From the NCBI GenBank assembly GCA_028386065.3, contig JAKUCV010000846.1, positions 25,698 to 89,697 on the forward strand: a stretch of DNA of 64,000 nucleotides. The letters run 5' to 3'. The position numbers were made by a program, and so were the translations under genes. This document shows, piece after piece, positions 45,562-56,910 of the stretch (position 1 is its first letter; each line of letters starts with the position of its first letter). The notes beneath the pieces were generated by a model, which did not search any database, had not been told where the DNA came from, and saw only the letters and a program-made list of their open reading frames with translations. The stretch comes from Turnera subulata. Lineage: Eukaryota > Streptophyta > Magnoliopsida > Malpighiales > Passifloraceae.

Positions 45562-48500
45562 AAAGCTTCAGGCTTTATGTTACTAGTAATATAAATTGCA
45601 CTTTAACAGAGTTCTCCAGGACCAATCTAATTTTGATTAGATTTTTCATCTCAAAACATAGCACGACATTTGGAGACTTCTTCAGGAGTTCCAATAATAT
45701 TTAAATCACAAAATAATAGAAATTCACATATAGATATGAACAAACAATATAAGCAATAATAAATTCATGCATGTAGTTTAAACTATGCATACTCAAATTG
45801 GTTTAAACCATGTAAAGATCAAATTATCTTAATTTTGTATATTTCCGGAAATTAGTTGCTTCAAGCAACTTGAATCCTTCTGGGATTTTCATGCATATGT
45901 CATGACTTATGGATCCATAAAAATATAGGCTGTAATAGCATCCATTTGATGCATTTCCAATTCTTTTCATATAATGCCAGACTTATCAAAATTATTGCAT
46001 CCACCACAGGAGAATATTTCTCCTCACAATTAATACCAGGTCATTTGGGTAGAACCTTGTGCTACAAATCATATTTTATGTGACAAGTCGTGCTTTCCCC
46101 CTTTTTCGCACAAACAACCATTTATACTCGACCGGTTTTATACCATTGTTGTACGGACTACAGGTCCGAAAATTTTCTTGCTTCACAAGCGAGTCCAATG
46201 CAGCCTTAATTATGTCTTTCTACATTTTGGCCAATCATTTTGCGCCTACATTCATCAATAGATGTAGGTTCATGATCCTCATTTTCTTCATGATATTTAG
46301 AGCTATATAAAGTAAATATTCCATCGACGGTTATTTCACGTCGGTTCCTTCCTATTCCTGACACTATAATTGAGATCTCATCATATTCATTTATTTCAGG
46401 TACCTAAGTTACTTCTGGAACTTTATCAATTGTGTCAGAAAACTTCTTCTGGAGGAATTACCTCTTCTTGAAGACTTATAATATGAACCTCTACTGGAGG
46501 CCTTATTTTCTTACTGGCCATCTTATCTCTTCGCTTCTTTTTCTTTATCGACAATTTTTCTGGAGGAACCGAGTATATTCTACGCTTCTTGCGTATTTTA
46601 GATTCATTTGCATACTATACTTGTTCTTCTGGAACATTAATTTGATCAGGAGCACATGCAGCTGGTATATAAGATTTGGTCACTTTATGTGTCTGGCAAT
46701 TTCATATCAATTTTCCTGCAAATGAATCATCTTTTGAACTCTAGGTTCACAGTTATTTGTTTGAGGATCAAAACTAGATATTGATATGTTTTTCAATAAA
46801 CTCTTGATCCAGCTGCTTCTTTCCTCCCCCTTATGTTGGTAAACTCTTTCATCTAATTTGTAATCAACATACCCAACACACTTAACATATATTCCCATTC
46901 TTCTTTAAAGACCCACTTTACTATGTTGTGGTGGAGCATTAGGTACATATACTGTACAATCAACGGTCCAAAGATGGGTTTGTGACCATGAACCAATGAA
47001 GTGGGGAGATTTTATGATAACTTGTTGGCTTGATGCACACAAGTGATGCTGCAAGTAAAATACTATTTTCTCAAACAGTAATATTTCATTAACAATGGTC
47101 TTGCAATTAATTGGAGATATTCACCCAGATCTGTTTGGGTTTATTGCCAATGATATACATTATCCATTGAAGAAATATACCAGTATTATCTAGACATATA
47201 GTCTTATAACATAATTAGGGATGTGTACCCACAAGTGGCTTAATCATTAAAATAAGTGCACACAATGCCAACTTACACACAATAGACCATCTAGTCGATG
47301 CATCGTAAAAATTACCTAGAAGGTCAACACGGCGGATTTATTAGTCCGCGTACATGTCCCTGAATTATTCCCACACTTATTTGTGATTCTAGGCCAACCT
47401 TATCTTAGGAAGGCCGAACAATTAGTTTTTGCAGCAAACTAATACATAGAAATTCACTGATTGTAAAAACTTTTGGTTTTTCAATGAATAACCAAATAAA
47501 TTTGGTGCATCATTATTGATCCGGGATGGCCCATCCGGTCATGCCAAACAATAAATCCATGAACCAACATCAAGTTGGTGCCAGCTTCAGGCTGCACAAA
47601 CTGTGCATTTAAACACTTAAAATTGCTAGCTCCAGGCTAGTGCACTCCAGCTTCTGGCTAGATATGATAAGTTTCAATTACTCGAATATTGTGTATTTAA
47701 TAACTTAAACTTGCTAGGTTCAGGTTACTCTTTGTGTGCCAGCTTCAGGCTAATATATATGTGCCAATCGTAGGCTTATTTCTGCAACTCATGCCGAAAA
47801 AGATCAGAATTATTGAGCAATAATTAAAAGTGGCGGCAAACTTTTCCAAAAGCCAACCCTCGAAGATTGAAATTTTTTTGGAGTTTTTGTGAAAAATAAT
47901 ACACATTCCCAATCACCAAAAAATCTTCTGGATCTTTTTTGGGACAGAAAGAGGGTCCACATTTGGAAAATACTGACACCTTGCTGCCAACGCTGTCTAA
48001 GCTCAGGCTATAAGAAGGGGAGGTGATATGTGATAGAACATACAGAAAAACATCAACAAGATAAAAACATGCCTTCTCCCGTTACCGTTTTCTTTGTTGA
48101 GGGTGCCTCTCTAGGAAGGAGGAATAGACTAGCCTATAGCATGGTGAATGAGCAGCAGGAGGAACTACCGAGTGAACTTGCAAGAATTCCTCATTTAGTT
48201 TTTGTTCATAAACTTTATTCATCTAGGTTCTTTGTGACTCCTATGGAAGAAACTTTTTTCCTAGAGGACCAAAGCAATCTAAGGGCTTCCTTTTATGGCT
48301 CGGCTAACTCTATTATGTTTTTCATATATGATAGAATGCAGGAACTCCAACTAGAGCCTACCTGTCAAATATTAAATCAAAGCAGCTATTATCAGGTTTC
48401 TATGATGGCTTGGAGTGTCCCAAGGATGTCTGCGTTACCACCTACATGGCCTAAGGTACAACTTCTACTATGGAATTGCAGGGGTGTAGCCAGAAGGTCC

Positions 48501-49564
48501 CAAGATTTTGTGCGTACCTTAAGGGATCTGAAGAATCAGTATAAGCCCAATATGGTGTTGATTACTGAAACCTTGTGGCAACCTGTAGAGAATCATGGAG
48601 TAATACCACTCCGTTTTCCTCCAACAAATCGGTTTGAGATACCTGCAGAAAATAACATGGGTAGTATGTGGTTCTCCTGAAACGATAGTGTTAGGGTCAA
48701 CATCAACAATGAGGCTCAGAGTTTTAGAGTCAATGTTGTACCCAACAGATAAATATTTATCTAAAATTATGTATGAGAACAATTCCTCTTTGTGAATGTT
48801 CTCCAGTTATGGATCTATTATGCAATAATATGCATGTTTTTCCTTTGCCATTATAACCTCATTCATAGTCACAGGCATAATTAATTATACTGTCTTATTC
48901 ACTTCAGGAAATAGAGTAGAGTCAATTCAACAGGATCCATAATAATTGTTTTATTACTGTAAATGGGGGTGTCTGTACTCTTCAAGAGTATATGCTCTTC
49001 AGAGCGTAAATATATGATCTTCTAGATCATAGTAAAGCATGCGCTCTTCAGGAACATATTCAAACTTATGCTCTTCTGGAGCGTATTAATCTTTTTTCTC
49101 ATTTCGAGATTGTACTATCATATTAGTCATGTGAAATAGTTGACATCTACACAGATAATTCTCCCCATTGGATGTCAATTTGCATTGTCTTCAAGACTAG
49201 TGCCTGAGCCATTATTCGAAAAATAATTATAAAATACTGTAAATGAAATAAATTAAATAAAATTGAATATAAAACTAAACATAAAATAATAAAACTGAAC
49301 ATAAAATTAAATTATTCAATATATATTTGCTTGCACCTTCAGGGTAAGCAAGATAAGAACAGTATCCATCTTCGTGATGGTCATACAATATTCATCTTCT
49401 TGATGGTTATATTTTTTTTAACAAAGTTTCTTTTTTCTCAAAGGTCTGCGGGATCTTTTAGCAGTAAAACTTCGAGTCTCTGCTTTATATTCGTGTTTAT
49501 TGCGTCTTCCAGACTATTTGCAATTAAATGCATTCAATGCCCATAACAAATTTCTTTCAGAAAT
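45562..49564. repeat. Set of about 15 small covarying hairpins with 5-nt loops
   Basis: Perfect stems of 4-7 bp around a 5-nt loop, mostly TTCWG/TTCAA on + strand. Positions: 45562-45576, 45854-45870, 45873-45887, 46154-46168, 46177-46189, 46488-46500, 46622-46636, 47563-47579, 47582-47594, 47626-47640, 48976-48990, 49014-49030, 49070-49082, 49366-49380, 49546-49564. Stem sequences differ from site to site (AAAGC/GCTTT, AATCC/GGATT, CGGAC/GTCCG, TGTTC/GAACA, CTAGC/GCTAG) yet stay complementary. One larger 8-bp stem with a 7-nt loop is at 47421-47443. Confidence 0.8.
48030..48680 (+). pseudogene. LINE ORF2 5' fragment (start of endonuclease) inside the copia
   Basis: A 216-codon + strand frame, opposite to its host element. 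The C-terminal third shows Leu-Leu-Leu-Trp-Asn-Cys-Arg-Gly and Asn-Met-Val-Leu-Ile-Thr-Glu-Thr, the first motifs of an AP-type endonuclease as in plant LINE ORF2. The catalytic His and the RT are missing, because the frame ends as host copia sequence resumes. The N-terminal two thirds are not recognised. No poly(A) follows, so it is not a standard 3' LINE insertion. Confidence 0.65.
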
Positions 49565-49630
49565 TTTAAGGGCCTCCAATATTTGTAACATAATGCCAAA
49601 ATTAAATAAATAAAAGACTTAAATAAATAA

Positions 49631-49870
49631 ACATGGGCCTTTTATTAATTAGCCCAATTAAAATAAATGACTGAAAATTAAATACAATGGGCCTTTGTAC
49701 GAGCCCAATCAAAACGTAAATTAAAGCAAGAAAATAAATATGATGGGCCTTTTCATAGCCCAATAAATAACCGAAAAATTAAATGTGATGGGCCTTGTAC
49801 AAACCCAAATAAAATATAAATGAAATTAAAGAAATAAATTAAATGCAGTGGGGCTTTTTTACAGACCAAT
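49631..49870. repeat. Five imperfect repeats with TGGGCY...RGCCCA
   Basis: Units near 49634, 49690, 49744, 49789 and 49849, spaced 45-60 bp in the leader of the minus-strand copia. Each starts with TGGGCC or a close variant; the first three have an AGCCCA partner 8-15 nt later. TGGGCY is the 'site II' motif bound by TCP factors in plant promoters. The last two copies are decayed. Confidence 0.7.
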
Positions 49871-49984
49871 CATAATGTAAATAAAAACATAAAATATGCT
49901 TACTCGATAAATCTTTCAGTAGTAATATATAATATATCATACTTATACCCGGTTATTATTCCGGTAGATATATTCTCAAATTTT

Positions 49985-50600
49985 ATTTTTTTTTTCAGAA
50001 TTATATTTTTTTCTCTCTTTCCTTTTTTTTCTTTTCTTTTTCTCTCATTTTCTTTTTCTCTTTTCTTTCTCTCCTTTTTTTTTTCTCTTTTCTTTCTTTT
50101 TTTTATATACCTGGGCTGGGCCGTGAACTGTACCAGCCCAGGTTTTTTTTTTTTTAACCAGGCTGGACATAAATAGTACCGGCCCAGCGCCCAAGCCCAG
50201 CACCAGGCACGGCCCGAGCTCGCTGACCTGTCGGGTCACTCCGACCCATCCGGGTCGTCTTCCTCAGCTCGCGGGTCGCCTGCCTTGGTGTGTTGCAGGC
50301 GGCGGCGCGAGGGAGGCAGACGGCACCGAACAAGGGCAGCCACGACAGGGGGATGCGGCGTCGCGGAGGAGGCTCGCTGGTGGCAGCAGCGACGTCGGTA
50401 GGAGGCGGAGGGTGGCTCGGGCAAGGTGGATCCGACGAATCACTCGTCGGGTCATCTCCCCTAGGCGGCACGTCCGACGGCGGGGAAGGACGGGGGCGGC
50501 GCCGATTAGTTGGCGACGGCACGACGAATGGACTGGTGGTGGTGGTGACACGAGTAACGGCCCAGAATGCTTACGAGTGAACAGTGACCGTGGGGTGACA
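49985..50600. other. Copia leader: CT-tract and GC-rich segment
   Basis: 49985-50105 is a nearly pure T/C tract (purine-rich on the element's strand). 50160-50580 is GC-rich with long frames open on both strands (50154-50522 minus, 50290-50580 plus) but no domain. It lies between the right LTR and the coding region, so I read it as the 5' untranslated leader. The relic at 55500-56330 has a similar GC-rich block in the same place. Confidence 0.5.
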
Positions 50601-50898
50601 AACTGTTCACTACTCGTTTTCCTTTTCCCAGTATTTTTTTCTTCCTATTTTTTCCTTCATTTTCGTTTTGTTTCCTTCTCGGCTCGGGTAGAGATCATTC
50701 GTGCTGATAACGTGTTATAAATAAACTGTTAATGAAGATGGATTAAAGGTAAAGGAGATGGAGAAGAATGGAAGAGGTGAAGAAAATCCATCGCTCAGTT
50801 TTTTTTATTTTATTTTCAGAATGAACACAATAAATAACAAGGGGGTTGACACTGTTTTGGTTGGTACAACAATATTCACCCCAACACTTTTTATAACA

Positions 50899-51459
50899 AG
50901 TTGCACTTACTTCCATTATTTTTTTTTTTTCGAACTTCCATTATTGAAGACAATCAGACATAATGGCCATACATATATATACCATGCATGCTATAGTGCA
51001 ACCCATTATGTCACGCTGTCGCTGTATTTGAGCACTGAACTGACAAGAGAAAGTTATTTCAAGCAATCAGTACAGTCATGCAGGCATTGAACATTTCAAA
51101 TTCTTTGATCAAATCTTGGTCTACAGATTTCTAGACAAACAACAGCAACAACACTCACTGCGATCTCAAATATTATATTTGGGTAGATATTACATTCTCT
51201 CCCTTTCCGATTGAATTATAGCTCACTCTTCAATTTTCTCAACACAAAACTAGGATGTCATCCATCGACGCTGTATACCATTCTACATACATTTACTTCC
51301 ACAGCTCATCCTCCCCGATCCTTAAATCCAAAGCGTACTAACCGGGCAATGCAACCCCAACAACAAGAATAACAACGAGACAAATTCGGGAAACCCCAGG
51401 TAACATATTGGCACTGGCAAAAGCAAGACAAACCAATTCGTGACAAGGCAAATTAATTT
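50899..51459. other. Duplicated non-coding block
   Basis: 51040-51420 is related to 39160-39360 and 40020-40260 (for example 'cagtacagtcatgcaggcat'). It is interrupted by the copia on the left and the Mutator-like element on the right. No gene. Confidence 0.5.
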
Positions 51460-53090
51460 CTTTTGTTAGGGAATAAAGGAAATTTTGGTATCTGTACTCG
51501 GCCTCAATTTGGATTTTGGTACTTGTACTAAAATTTCAAGATTTTTGGTACCTATACTTCGGAAGATTCATTGTTTTTGGTACTTCCGGCGATCGGTGGG
51601 TAGCCGGGGACACGTGTCTGTTTTCTGCTAGGCCACATCATTCAGGGGTCATATTCCATTCGGGTTCCACCAGTTTCACCCCGAAACAACTAAAAAACCA
51701 ACCCGTACCGGGTCTAACCATTCTAATACCCCAATTTTATTTTTAGAAAGTAAATATATAAAATTTATATAGTTTATTTAAAATTATAATTCTTAAAGTT
51801 TAGTCTCAATTCTTATTCACAATTCGGATTAATTATTTAGTTTTAATTGATTTTATAATTTATTTTTAGATTTTAATTTTACCTTTTAAAACCTTAGAAA
51901 CAAATTGTTATTTATTCTAGTGTGCCTGATCAATTTGAGTGATTAACATGTGCATAAAAGAATAATTTGATGAAATTTTTCTTTTTTTCTCTTTTTTAAA
52001 ATTTTATGAAATTTTTCGGTACAACAGAATCAGTTCATTTGGATTGAAAAAACCCAAAAAACACTAAAAGAAAGAAAAGGAAAAACTCTAAAAAAAAGAA
52101 AAAGGATCGTTTGTTGTGTTTGTTTTGTGAACCATGGAACCCGAACCAAGCGCTTGCTTTGACTTGTCGGCCACCGTGGGTTGGTGGCGGTGGCGGCCAG
52201 CAGGAAGTGGCGGTTCGAATAGCAAACGACTGCAGTGGTAATGCAATGAGGAGACAGAGGAGGTTCTTCACTGTCGGCATCGGCTGCTTCGACTCCTATT
52301 TGTGTGGGTTGAGATTCACATCCCAAAGCAGCGCGAGGCAGTGCTGCGGGAGGCTAGGAGACAACGACGACAGTCGGAGCGATGGGTTTCGTGACTCGAT
52401 GCTCTCGCTCTCGATCCGATCCCCTCACGCAGCGGCAGCGGCGGCATGAATCGCGTGGTTGTGTGGCGGTGCTTATGTCCTCGCGCGGCGCGACAGCAGT
52501 TCCCGATGTGTTTCGGTGAAGGCGGCTCTAGTGCATGGTCCTCGGCGGTGGCTTCTGTGCGGGTTGATGAAGAAGATGAAGCCTGGGCTTCATCCTCGTC
52601 GCACCTGTTATTAATTAAAAAAAAAATTTCATGTGTTTCGATTTGAGGAATTTTTTATAAGATAAGTATAAGTTATCATTTTAAGAAATTGAGATTAAAA
52701 TATAAAAAAGAATTATAAAATTAATTAAAAATAAATGATTAAACTCTAAGAATTATAATTTTAAACAAACTGTAAATGAGTATAAAAATTTTATATATTT
52801 ACTTTCTAAAATTAAAATTGGGTATTGGAATGGTTAGACCTGGTACGGGTCGGTTTTTTAGTTATTTTGGGGTGGAACTGGTGGAACCCGGATGGAGTGG
52901 GACCCCGAATGACGTGGCCTCGCAGAAAATGGACACGTGTCCCCGGCGACCCACCGATCGCCGGAAGTACCAAAAACAATGAATCTTCTGAAGTACAGGT
53001 ACCAAAAATCATGAAATTTTAGTACAAGTACCAAAATCCAAATTGAGGCCGAGTACAGGTACCAAAATTTTCTTTATTCCCTTTTGTTAG
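51460..53090. mobile_element. Mutator-like element with long TIRs; Pack-MULE candidate
   Basis: The element is 51470-53080. Perfect 10-bp direct repeats CTTTTGTTAG lie at 51460-51469 and 53081-53090. Terminal inverted repeats begin GGAATAAAG and extend at least 310 bp, probably over 400 bp with decay (51470-51890 versus 52640-53080). Shared inner marks include 'ggtacttccggcgatcggtg' and its complement. The core (52130-52610) is GC-rich and unlike the arms. Frames at 52111-52449 and 52446-52646 have no recognisable domain. No MULE transposase. The core looks like captured host DNA, but I cannot name the donor. Confidence 0.8.
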
Positions 53091-53279
53091 GTACAAGTAG
53101 AGAAAGTTGACTTTTTTTAAAAAAGATTTCTTATAATGTTTAGTTAGTATTAATAGAGCCATTTAATTATAACATTAAATTGTGTTATGCTTTCCAAAAC
53201 ACTATGTCCTGATGTGTTTTTCCAATATTTTCTACTATAAAAAATTGTGGCAAATACTTGTAACTGAAGAAAATATTAT

Positions 53280-53610
53280 GTACTTGCAAGTGACGATAAG
53301 ACTTAACACAAAGAGACTGATGACGCTATGATGCAGAATATGAAAATTATATACAACTAGCCCACCAGATTGCAAGAATGATAGAATTGTACTACATGTG
53401 CTTTCCTGATTATAATAGGAAGAAGGAAAAGATCCGTAAAATTTATTGGATGAAAAGGACGATACTGTAACTTTCTTTTGTACTTGCAAGTGACGATAAT
53501 ACTTAACACAAAGAGCGAACTGATGACGCTGTGATGCAGAATATGGCTAAATTATCTACAACTAGCCCAGCAGATTGCAAGATTGGTAGAATTGCACTAT
53601 ATGTGCTTTT
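53280..53610. repeat. About 200-bp direct duplication
   Basis: 'gtacttgcaagtgacgata' begins both units, near 53280 and 53480, each followed by 'aacacaaagag', 'tgatgacgct', 'gatgcagaatatg' and 'acaactagccca'. The second unit has small insertions. Similar phrases occur near 41050 and 53640. Confidence 0.8.
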
Positions 53611-53893
53611 GCAAATTAAGACAAGCAAAATATGGCAAAATTGTTTACAACTAGGCCACCAGATATGGTTTTTGCAGGAATAGAACTATATAATACTCTC
53701 CTGATACAGTGATACTGTAATAGGAATTTATAGCTTCAGTGAACGGTTAGTATGAACATGGCATGGTGCATGGAAGATAAAGCATAGTAGGATTTACCAT
53801 ACCAACAGCTTGCACGTTTGATAGCATACGGAATGAACTGAAACCTAACTAAGCCTATGGTCTTTGGGCCCTTCCAATCAAAGAGGAGAAGCA

Positions 53894-53895
<2 letters not shown>

Positions 53896-53927
<32 letters not shown>
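53896..53927. repeat. (AT)16 microsatellite
   Basis: Uninterrupted AT dinucleotides. Followed by two near copies of 'atatgcctggtattt' (53924 and 53956). Confidence 0.95.
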
Positions 53928-53930
<3 letters not shown>

Positions 53931-54378
53931 TGGTATTTTTAGCAACAAAAAAAATATATGCCTGGTATTTGGATTTGCTAACAGGAGAAGCAGCAGACTA
54001 TCCAGCATTGCTGTTCGACCCATATTTCCTAGAATTTTCATGATGAACGAGTGCGAGGTACAATATATATGAAGAAGACATATCAAGCCAACATATATAG
54101 AACAATCAATAATAAACTATAACACATTGTCTTGGAATCAAATAAAATCACATAAGTCCACAGAGGATGCCACATCATATATACAAGAATAATTCATACT
54201 ATATACAATAAATAAAATAAATAGCTAATATACTTCCAAGCATAAAATCGAAAACCCATCAAAGTGTATCATCATTCATGCTTAAAAGAATAATTAACTA
54301 TTGTATAATATTCAACAGTATAAAGCAATTCAAACTCCCACTACGAATGAAAATCGAGTTTTCCCTTAAGTGAGAGAT

Positions 54379-55400
54379 AGATATTTAACATATAATTATC
54401 TAGAATTATTAAGTGCACATAATTTTTATTAAAGGAGATAATACATAGTTAAATCCAAAAATAAAAATTTAGCAATTAATAATTTATTAAAGAAGCTCAT
54501 TCTTTAATAAAACGCTTTTGAAATAGATAATTAACATATAATTATGCAACATTATCAAAAGCAATTATTTTTTATTTAAGAATAACACATAGTTCATTCT
54601 TAAATAAAAACCAGCAATGAAAAATTTATTAAAGAATCCCATTCTTTAAAGTTATTTTTCAGGAATCAGATAATTATCAAATAATTATCTTAAATATGAT
54701 TGAAAGCACTTGATTTTATTTATCATCTAACACATAGTTAGATTAAAATAAACAAGCAATCAATCATAAACTAAAGAGACTTATTCTTTAGTAAAATGCT
54801 TTTGAAACAAATAATTAACATATAATTATCCAACATTATCAAAAGTAATTATTTTTCATTTAAGAATAACACATAGTTCATTCTTAAATAAAAACCAGCA
54901 ATGAAAAATTTATTAAAGAATCCCATTCTTTAAAGTTATTTTTCATGAATCAGTTAATTATCAAATAATTATCTTAAATATGATTGAAAGCACTTGATTT
55001 TATTTATCATCTAACACATAGTTTGATTAAAATAAACAAGCAATCAATCATAAACAAAAGAGACTCATTCTTTAGTATAATTATTATTCACAAACTAGAT
55101 AATTAACATATAATTATCCAATATGATTGACATTACTTTATTTTATTGAAAGTCTAACATATAGTTAGTTTAAATAAAAATAAGTGAACAATCAATCATA
55201 AATTAAAGAAACTTTTCTTTAATATTATTTTATACAAATTAGATAATTGACATAATTATCTAATTGAACTGAAAGTACATAGTTTTATTTATCATCTAAC
55301 GCATAGTTAGACTAAAATAAAAAATATACATTCAACCATAAATTAAAGAAACAAATTCTCTAATTTATTTTGTATAAAATAATTATTGTGAATAATAATA
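54379..55400. repeat. Tandem array of about 142-bp units carrying hairpins
   Basis: A higher-order period of 284 bp ('gcttttgaaa' at 54514 and 54798) is made of two diverged halves of about 142 bp; later units decay. Each half holds strong inverted repeats. 54571-54608 has a 13-bp perfect stem, 54629-54649 a 9-bp stem, 54668-54690 a 10-bp stem. 54725-54743 and 54527-54545 have 7-bp stems around the loop ACATA. Confidence 0.85.
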
Positions 55401-55499
55401 CAATGGAACCCATTAGCTTAGGACACTAAGTCTAAGTTTAGAAGACCAATAAATTTTCGGCCCATACAAAATTAACCATAAAATTTCAGCCCAACAGCC

Positions 55500-56330
55500 C
55501 ATAATGGCTCGGCCCGCTCAGCTCATGTGCACAGTGCGACCCCGGTACGAATCCGGTTCCCGGTTCGACCATGCGGGTTTAACCGGTGCCTACACCACAG
55601 TGTTATTTGGGAATGTTGCACACATGCAACGCGTGTGGGGCAGAAATGAAGCCCTAGCTTCTTCTCTTTCCCCTAGCCGCCGCCGCCTCCTCCTCCGGAA
55701 GAAAGCACAGCCCCACCGCACCGAGGGTTGCCGCCTGGCACCACCGCGTTGGGGAGCCGGAGCAGACGCAGCACGCCACGAAGGCTGCCGCATTGGCAGG
55801 AGAGGACGTGGCGACGAACACCACAAGCGCCGCCCCTCTTAGAAACGCTGCCGGTGGAGGGACCACGAAGGTCGCACCAGTCATCGCGTGGAAACGGAGC
55901 ACATAGCCCGGCCGCCGCTCTCGATGCACGACCAGATCGAGCCCGCGAGCACTAGGCCTGCCGACGCACTGCTGCACGTACCGCAGCTCACTCTTCCTCG
56001 CCTGAGAAGACGACCTCCACGGGGTAGACGCCGCCGCAGGGAAAATCGGAGCGGGAGCAGCGGAAGCAGAGCAGCAACCCACAAAGGGCCGTCAATCTCA
56101 GACCGCCGCCTCCTGCAGTAGCGACGGACGCTGCCGCCATCGTCTCCCAGTGGCCACGAGCAAAGCAGCCACAGAAGCTGTAACCCCGCTCGGTCCTGGA
56201 GCGCGCCGAGCATCCGGTTCCAACAACCACAAAAGCCGCCTCGGCCTCTACGCGAACCACCACATGCAGGCGGGAGCACAAGCAGCAAGCCCGGCCGTCG
56301 CCTCCGCTCAAGGTGAATCACCACCAACAC
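55500..56330. other. GC-rich segment of the relic's leader
   Basis: Frames are open on both strands (55504-55842 plus; 55654-56082 and 55881-56330 minus) because of high GC, with no recognised domain. 55440-55520 just to its left carries several GGCCCA/AGCCCA motifs. I interpret it as untranslated leader DNA or captured sequence. Confidence 0.4.
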
Positions 56331-56910
56331 ACCACCTGCAACGAAAACTCAAACCACAACCACAAGGCACAATCAACACAAGCAAATCATGTGGGTATAC
56401 AGGTTGTGATTCACATGGTTTTTGCAATTAATTGGTCTCACACAATTAATTGGTTTCACAGAGAAAACAATCCATAGATTTTGATTCAAAACAAAAACAC
56501 AATCGAGTGCAGGTCCTCCTCCATGGGTAGCGGATATTCTTGTTCACAAAGAACACAGGCTGGGAACTGGGTTCATGGATTTGTTATTCACACAGAATAC
56601 ACAATTCGTTTTGCCCGAGAACTTACAATTGCAAGACATCAATTCTCCGATGATACACAAAGTACTCGCAGTTTCCATTGTATTACCCAATTTTAAAATA
56701 CAATTGCAGTAGCTAATTCAATTATATAAATTGAATGAACACGTTAATCACAAATATTTGTCGACGAAAAACAAATAATTGCAATCGTGAGAATAAATCG
56801 AGTAAAACAATTGTCTCGTCCAGAGGAAATTCATACCATGGAATTGATTTTCAAATTTACACAAAACCATCTCAATCAATTAGGTAATGATCTTAGGGCT
56901 ACGCTACCAA

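Larger units (their letters stand above)
44862..50898 (-). mobile_element. Copia element with short LTRs, decayed
   Basis: LTRs 44862-45051 (190 bp) and 50713-50898 (186 bp), TGTTATAAA...TATAACA. Perfect target duplication AGTTG at 44857-44861 and 50899-50903. The polypurine tract (AAGGGGGAG on the minus strand, 45052-45060) abuts the left LTR, so the element reads on the minus strand. A PBS-like TTATCAGCACGA follows the right LTR. Recognisable coding pieces are gag-pre-integrase (His-Asp-Arg-Met-Gly-His-Pro-Gly near 47525) and RNase H (Phe-Ala-Asp-Ala and Asp-Pro-His-Lys-Ala near 45420-45460). Everything else is shattered. A + strand LINE fragment is embedded at 48030-48680. Confidence 0.9.

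Noticed and set aside
46059..46725. Two plus-strand ORFs with hydrophobic runs.
   Set aside because: Antisense shadows of the shattered minus-strand copia coding region.
50154..50580. Overlapping long frames on both strands.
   Set aside because: High GC lowers stop frequency; no domain, and position is the copia leader.
53857..54086. Open frames on both strands at the AT microsatellite.
   Set aside because: They encode Ile-Tyr repeats from (AT)16 and are low-complexity artefacts.
55504..56330. Long frames on both strands in GC-rich DNA.
   Set aside because: Same reason as above; several frames are open at once and none has a recognisable domain.
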